The notes beneath the pieces were generated by a model, which had not been told where the DNA came from, searched no databases, and saw only the letters and a program-made list of their open reading frames with translations. A stretch of 64,000 nt of DNA from Struthio camelus. Lineage: Eukaryota > Chordata > Aves > Struthioniformes > Struthionidae. Made by a program: the position numbers and the translations under genes. The stretch covers positions 84,504,641 through 84,568,640 of the forward strand of contig NC_090946.1 of NCBI RefSeq assembly GCF_040807025.1. Direction: 5' to 3'. Position 1 is the stretch's first letter, and every line of letters begins with the position of its first letter. Below, piece by piece: positions 60,469 to 64,000 of the stretch.

Positions 60469-60571
60469 GAGCCTGTGCTCAGCTCTGCTTTCCAACACGC
60501 TGTCACGTCACAGGGATTTCCAGCACGGTCTGTCTAACTTGGGCCACATGCTAGGCAGCCTGAACGAGTGA
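60469..60571 (+). CDS. candidate coding exon, unknown product
   Basis: A good acceptor (CTGCTCCTCTTCCAG) is followed, in phase 2, by about 34 open codons: SLCSALLSNTLSRHRDF, QHGLSNLGHMLGSLNE, stop. The peptide looks helical and would suit a C-terminus. It cannot follow candidate exon 4 in phase without another exon, so it is either part of an alternative transcript or a chance frame. Confidence 0.25.
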
Positions 60572-60955
60572 AGCAAAATCCTTCTTCTGTCATTGTCCAG
60601 GCCAGAGTCAGTTTCCCATCAGCTCAGTCTCCAGAGTTTGGAGTTTTTGGAGGCCTTAGTTTTTATCCTGCCTTGGCTGGACAGTGCTTTCTGAGAGTGT
60701 CCGTCAGCGGCACAGTTTCCCTGAGGAGGACCATCTACCGAAGGCTGGAGGTGGCCGAGTGCCTGAGCGAGCCTGACTGTATGTGAGGGCTGCCGTGACA
60801 TCCTTGCGATAAAACGGAGCCTGAGAGAGTGACTGGAGCAGTGTAGAGGGTCAGTCATAATTGTGGGAACAGTTACGGGCCTTGGACAAGGGAGTAGTTC
60901 TAGGAGGGCTGCGCAGTTGCCTGGCATCTCAGTAACTGTTCTGGCTTCTTTGCAG

Positions 60956-61090
60956 GTGCTGAAGCATAGTCTGGCAGTCGAAGGAGCGGTGTCACAGCTG
61001 GGAGCTCTGCGGAGATCTGTGGTTGGCCATGAAGGTCGAGCTCTGACTTGCAGCGTGGACGCAGCTAAGTCTTGGGGCTGCACTGTGTGT
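60956..61090 (+). CDS. candidate coding exon, helical peptide
   Basis: The acceptor TGGCTTCTTTGCAG opens in phase 0 (compatible with exon 4): VLKHSLAVEGAVSQLGALR, then RSVVGHEGRALTCS. The first 25 residues have a heptad-like spacing of Leu/Val. The 3' boundary is uncertain; the end given is only where the sequence stops looking protein-like, and the open frame runs on to about 61,200. Confidence 0.25.
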
Positions 61091-61429
61091 GTGCAGGGCT
61101 GGGAGGTGGAAGGTGGTTGTCCCCTAGGTGGTTGCTGGAGTCACTGGCTGTGGATGTTTGCCCATGGAGCTGAGGGGACCAAAAATATTAATTGTCTGTA
61201 ATGGAGTTGAATAAGCGCTTGCAATGTTTCAGGTAGGTTCAGTGGAAGTGCAGCTTACTGCAGTCCTGTGGAGCGATTCTTGCATGTGCTCACATTTGAA
61301 TGGTGGCTAAGACCAAGCTTATAAACAGCAACTGTAACGTGATTCTGATGCATATCTTCCTGTTCTGCTGTACTTCTAAATGAAGGGGAAACTTCTTAAG
61401 CTGTGGGCAAAACTTGCAAGCTCATGTGT

Positions 61430-61750
61430 ACTTTGGTGTTTCTTGCTTAAAGCTGAGGGTTTGGAGTTTTTCACTTGAGGTTTATTGTTTAGTTTGCTGT
61501 TGAGGGTCTGTCAGTCAGGGGCTATGGTTTATTACTTTATTTTGTGGGGCTGTCTTTATCAGTCAGGGTTTACAGTTTGCTGACTTAGCGATCAGGGCGC
61601 AGGATTTAAAATCCAACCTCATCCGTAAATTTTAAAGCAACCACTTGGGTTCCAAGATTTGCAATTTGTCACATAGGGTTCAGGGCTTACGCCTTACTGA
61701 TAAATGACAAGGGCTGAATCCTTAGATAATAAACTGTAAGCCCCGAAGCC
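61430..61750 (+). repeat. loosely repetitive AGGGTTTA/TCAGTCAGGG segment
   Basis: Several imperfect recurrences of TCAGTCAGGG and GGTTTATNRTTTRSTG-like strings (about 61,511, 61,560, 61,590 and 61,675) and related inverted strings. Units are not regular and no (TTAGGG)n array is present. It may be a decayed minisatellite. Confidence 0.3.
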
Positions 61751-61915
61751 TAAGCAGCAGGCTGCAAACCCTTCTCTGGGGTTCCTAACCTTCCCCTGTT
61801 CCCAGCGTTCAGCTTTGTGCACTGACCTGAGGTCTGGATTTGATAAGGCGCAGGCCCATCGCACTGAGAGTGGTGATGTGACAGGTGAGGTGAGAGCTGT
61901 GAAAGTGTCTTGCAG

Positions 61916-62117
61916 GGCTCTAGTCTGGGGTAGGGCAGTAGTGCAGACAGGCAGGATCAGAGATCAAAGATCTTCTCACCTGTCAGAGCTGAATCCTATC
62001 CCTGAAGGAAAAAGTAGAGGGGATAGGCTGTCAGCTACTCAGACGCCTGCCGCGTCAAGGGCAGCAGCAGGAGCTGACCCTTCCCCAAAGGACCGACGAA
62101 CGCTGGTGCGGAGGTGA
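61916..62117 (+). CDS. candidate terminal coding exon
   Basis: The acceptor AGTGTCTTGCAG opens in phase 2 with 66 codons to TGA at 62,115: ALVWGRAVVQTGRIRD, SELNPIPEGKSRGDR, PSPKDRRTLVRR, stop. The tail is polar and probably disordered. A poly(A) signal 90 bases downstream supports a transcript end here. Link to candidate exons B1-B4 is not established because exon 4 leaves in phase 0 and this needs phase 2. Confidence 0.3.
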
Positions 62118-62207
62118 CTCTTCAGGTGTCACAGGGTAAGGGGAAGCATGCTGGCACTGAGCTCCATGGCAAACTCCCTCCCAGGTGTTGCTTCTGTGCA
62201 GTAAAAC

Positions 62208-62213
62208 AATAAA
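62208..62213 (+). terminator. poly(A) signal AATAAA
   Basis: AATAAA is followed about 20-30 bases later by the T/GT-rich stretch TTGCACTTGTGTCTGTGG, the expected layout of a cleavage/polyadenylation site. It is the best-placed plus-strand transcript end downstream of promoter B. Confidence 0.5.
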
Positions 62214-62259
62214 CAGTTGCTTTATTCTTTGCACTTGTGTCTGTGGTTCCTGCCGTCGC

Positions 62260-63110
62260 TTTGCCTGAAGATGATGCCCAGGGGAGGAGGTTACACATTG
62301 TGTCTGGGATTGGGAGCTGGTCCCCACATCCTTTGTACTTGGGGGTCCCTGCGGTTCCCAGGGACCCCAGTGCTGTTCACAGGGCTCGGGGTAACTTCCC
62401 TTGCATTGCCTCGACCCTTGGGGCTCTTGGTGGAGTTTCCCATTATCCTGGGGGCAGCCAGGGCCCCCCCCAGGGCCATGTGAAGTCCCCAGACTGCCCT
62501 CAAATTTGCTTTCAGCACTCCGCAATGTCCCTCATGTGTCAGTGGCGGGGGCCTGTGTGCCTGGTGCTGGGAGACAGTTTTCCTGGGGAAAGGGGGAGCC
62601 TGCAGGCACCTTGCTGTCAGCTGCATTGAGCCCTGTGACATGCCTTGTGGCCCCTTTAGTGTGCACAAAGGCCCTTCACTTGAATTTTGGTTTGCCCAAG
62701 AGCCCTGCATTTGCCCTTTGGTGGTCCTCAGGACAGCTCAATTCACGTTTTGGGTTGCTGGCAAGCCCTCTGTGTGCTTTTCCGCGTGCCCTGGGGCCCG
62801 ATGTTTGTTTTGCAGCACACTGCAAAGTTCCTTGTCCAGGGATCCAGGACAAGGATCCCTGGAAAGATCCAGAGGATCTTTATCCCCTGTCCCAGAGTTT
62901 TCTGGGTGATTTTTGGTGTGCCCCAGGGTCCTGCCTTTGCCTTTTGGTGCCCCCAGAGTCACTCTGTTTGCTCTATCATCACCTGGTAATATTTTTTTTT
63001 AACTTCTATTGCACCCAGAGGTCTCGATTTGTTCTCTTGTGCCCTGAATACTCCCTTTTCCTCTCTGTACAGCCCAGGGCTCTCCCTTCAGCTTTTAGCG
63101 AGCACCTCTC
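62260..63110. repeat. diverged minisatellite of CCTTTGGTGCCCC type
   Basis: Irregular recurrence on the plus strand of TTTGCCYTTTGGTGSYCC-like strings alternating with AGGGYCCTGC, clearest from 62,640 to 63,080. Open frames on both strands (62,401-63,561 plus and 62,291-62,710 minus) reflect this composition. The style resembles 43,120-43,860, but I could not align units rigorously. Confidence 0.45.
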
Positions 63111-63179
63111 AGGCGCTGGGGTGCCTCTGCTGCCCTGGCAGCCCCAGCTGTCCCTGATGGGGCTGAGGGTAATTCCCTT

Positions 63180-64000
63180 CCCCTGGTTCCTGAGGGCTGC
63201 AGCTGTGGGCCCTGGGGCTGGAACAAGCCCCAGGTGGGGCTGGGGGCCACGGCAGGCATGCGCCAGGGCTGGGGCCGCAGTCGGGAGGAAGCTCGTGCAG
63301 GGGCCGGTCTGGGACAACGGAGCTGCCTCTGAGCACCGCCCGCCGGGACCGGCGCTGCGGCCGCACCGCGGAGGAGGTGAGCGGGGCCGGGGGGTGCGCG
63401 CGTCCCGGCAGACGGGAGCATCTCGGGCCAGCGGAAACTGCGCCGGGGATGGCGGTGCACCAGGGCGGTGGGGAAGAGCGGAGCACCGGGGCCACGGGGA
63501 GTGGTCAGGAAGGGGGTGCGCTGGGGCTGGGGGGGAGGCAGGAGGGGGGCCAGGGCTGTGATGGGGCGAGGAGGGGAGAAAAAAGGGGGGCGCCAGGGCA
63601 AGGGTGGAACGAGGAAGGGGTTGCGCCGGGGCTGGAGGAGGAAAGAAAAGGGGCGTCGGGGCTGCAGTGGTGCGGGGGGAGGGAGGACGGGGGGGCGTCG
63701 GGGCTGGCGGGGTTGGTTTATTGCGCGGTGGGAGTGGCGCGGGGGGTCCTGGGTCAGACCGGGACCGTGTCGGGGGGGGCGGGGGAAGGAGAGATCCCAG
63801 AGGAAGCCCTGGGAGAGTCGCAGTGGGGGCAGGGGCAGTGTCGGAGCTGACCCGGGGCCGGTCCGGCGGCGTCGGGGGAATCTCGGGCCGGGGTTGGGGA
63901 TCGCGGGGCCCCTCTCCGGGCTCGGCGGCGTCCGGGTGTCAGGGGGCGGGAGGGTGGTTGGGACGGGAAGGAACTGAATCGCCCGAGGGTCAAGCTTCAC
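63180..64000. promoter_or_regulatory. CpG island at right edge with G-rich minisatellite
   Basis: CpG- and G-rich to the end of the window. A donor-like GGAGGAG|GTGAGCGG at 63,376 could close a plus-strand first exon. From about 63,480 to 63,720 there are imperfect purine-rich units of about 45-60 nt carrying GCGYCGGGGCTG or GCGCCRGGGC followed by GGAGG-rich DNA, with G-quadruplex potential. The proline-rich frame on the minus strand (63,095-64,000) is the antisense shadow of this tract. The island is cut by the window end. Confidence 0.55.

Noticed and set aside
61430-61750. Possible interstitial telomeric repeat
   Set aside because: AGGGTTTA-like strings occur, but there is no tandem (TTAGGG)n and spacing is irregular.
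62401-63561. 386-codon plus-strand frame
   Set aside because: It runs through a diverged minisatellite into a CpG island, has competing antisense frames and no recognisable domain.
63095-64000. 301-codon proline-rich frame on the minus strand
   Set aside because: It is antisense to a G-rich minisatellite. Its Pro/Arg content mirrors nucleotide composition and it is cut by the window end.

Overview
The window looks like bird nuclear DNA. The clearest evidence is CR1 (chicken repeat 1) LINE copies with the typical avian 3' end and a readable reverse transcriptase with the FADD catalytic box. It also holds decayed endogenous retrovirus pol fragments and sharply bounded CpG islands in an AT-rich background. 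I recognise no complete protein-coding gene. Most long open frames are shadows of GC-rich repeats.

Layout. 1-34.8 kb is AT-rich intergenic or intronic DNA. It contains a CR1 3' fragment (4.36 kb), a CpG island with a 10-bp tandem repeat (13.6-14.2 kb), a CR1 with reverse transcriptase (14.7-15.6 kb), a CR1 ORF1-like relic in the opposite orientation (28.6-29.0 kb) and a three-copy tandem repeat of about 80 bp (29.7-29.9 kb). 34.8-36.2 kb is CpG-island promoter A, with NRF1-like sites, a G22 run and candidate first exons on both strands. 37.5-38.2 kb is a block repeated at 58.9-59.7 kb. 45.0-45.36 kb is a retroviral pol fragment. 45.36-55.16 kb is CpG-rich domain B, dominated by a tandem array of about 102 units of 76 bp (46,015-54,034). 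Its right edge is a promoter with three NRF1-type sites and a candidate first exon. 55.2-58.1 kb holds two more fragments of the same retroviral pol region. 58.7-62.2 kb has further candidate exons and a poly(A) signal. 62.2-64 kb is minisatellite DNA and a last CpG island.

Main result. Promoters A and B look paralogous: similar sequence, exons in the same phase, and the same downstream block in direct orientation. Both carry degenerate copies of a unit of about 75 bp built around GCGCATGCGC, the NRF1 core. In B this unit has expanded to about 8 kb. Each unit also has a 13/14 match to the CTCF core consensus on the minus strand, nine or so CpGs, and no stop codon on either strand. I interpret it as an expanded promoter minisatellite, possibly a regulatory or insulator-like array. 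Function is inference. Gene model B (exons at 54,753, 55,024, 58,678 and 58,947) joins in consistent phase, but I do not recognise the product.
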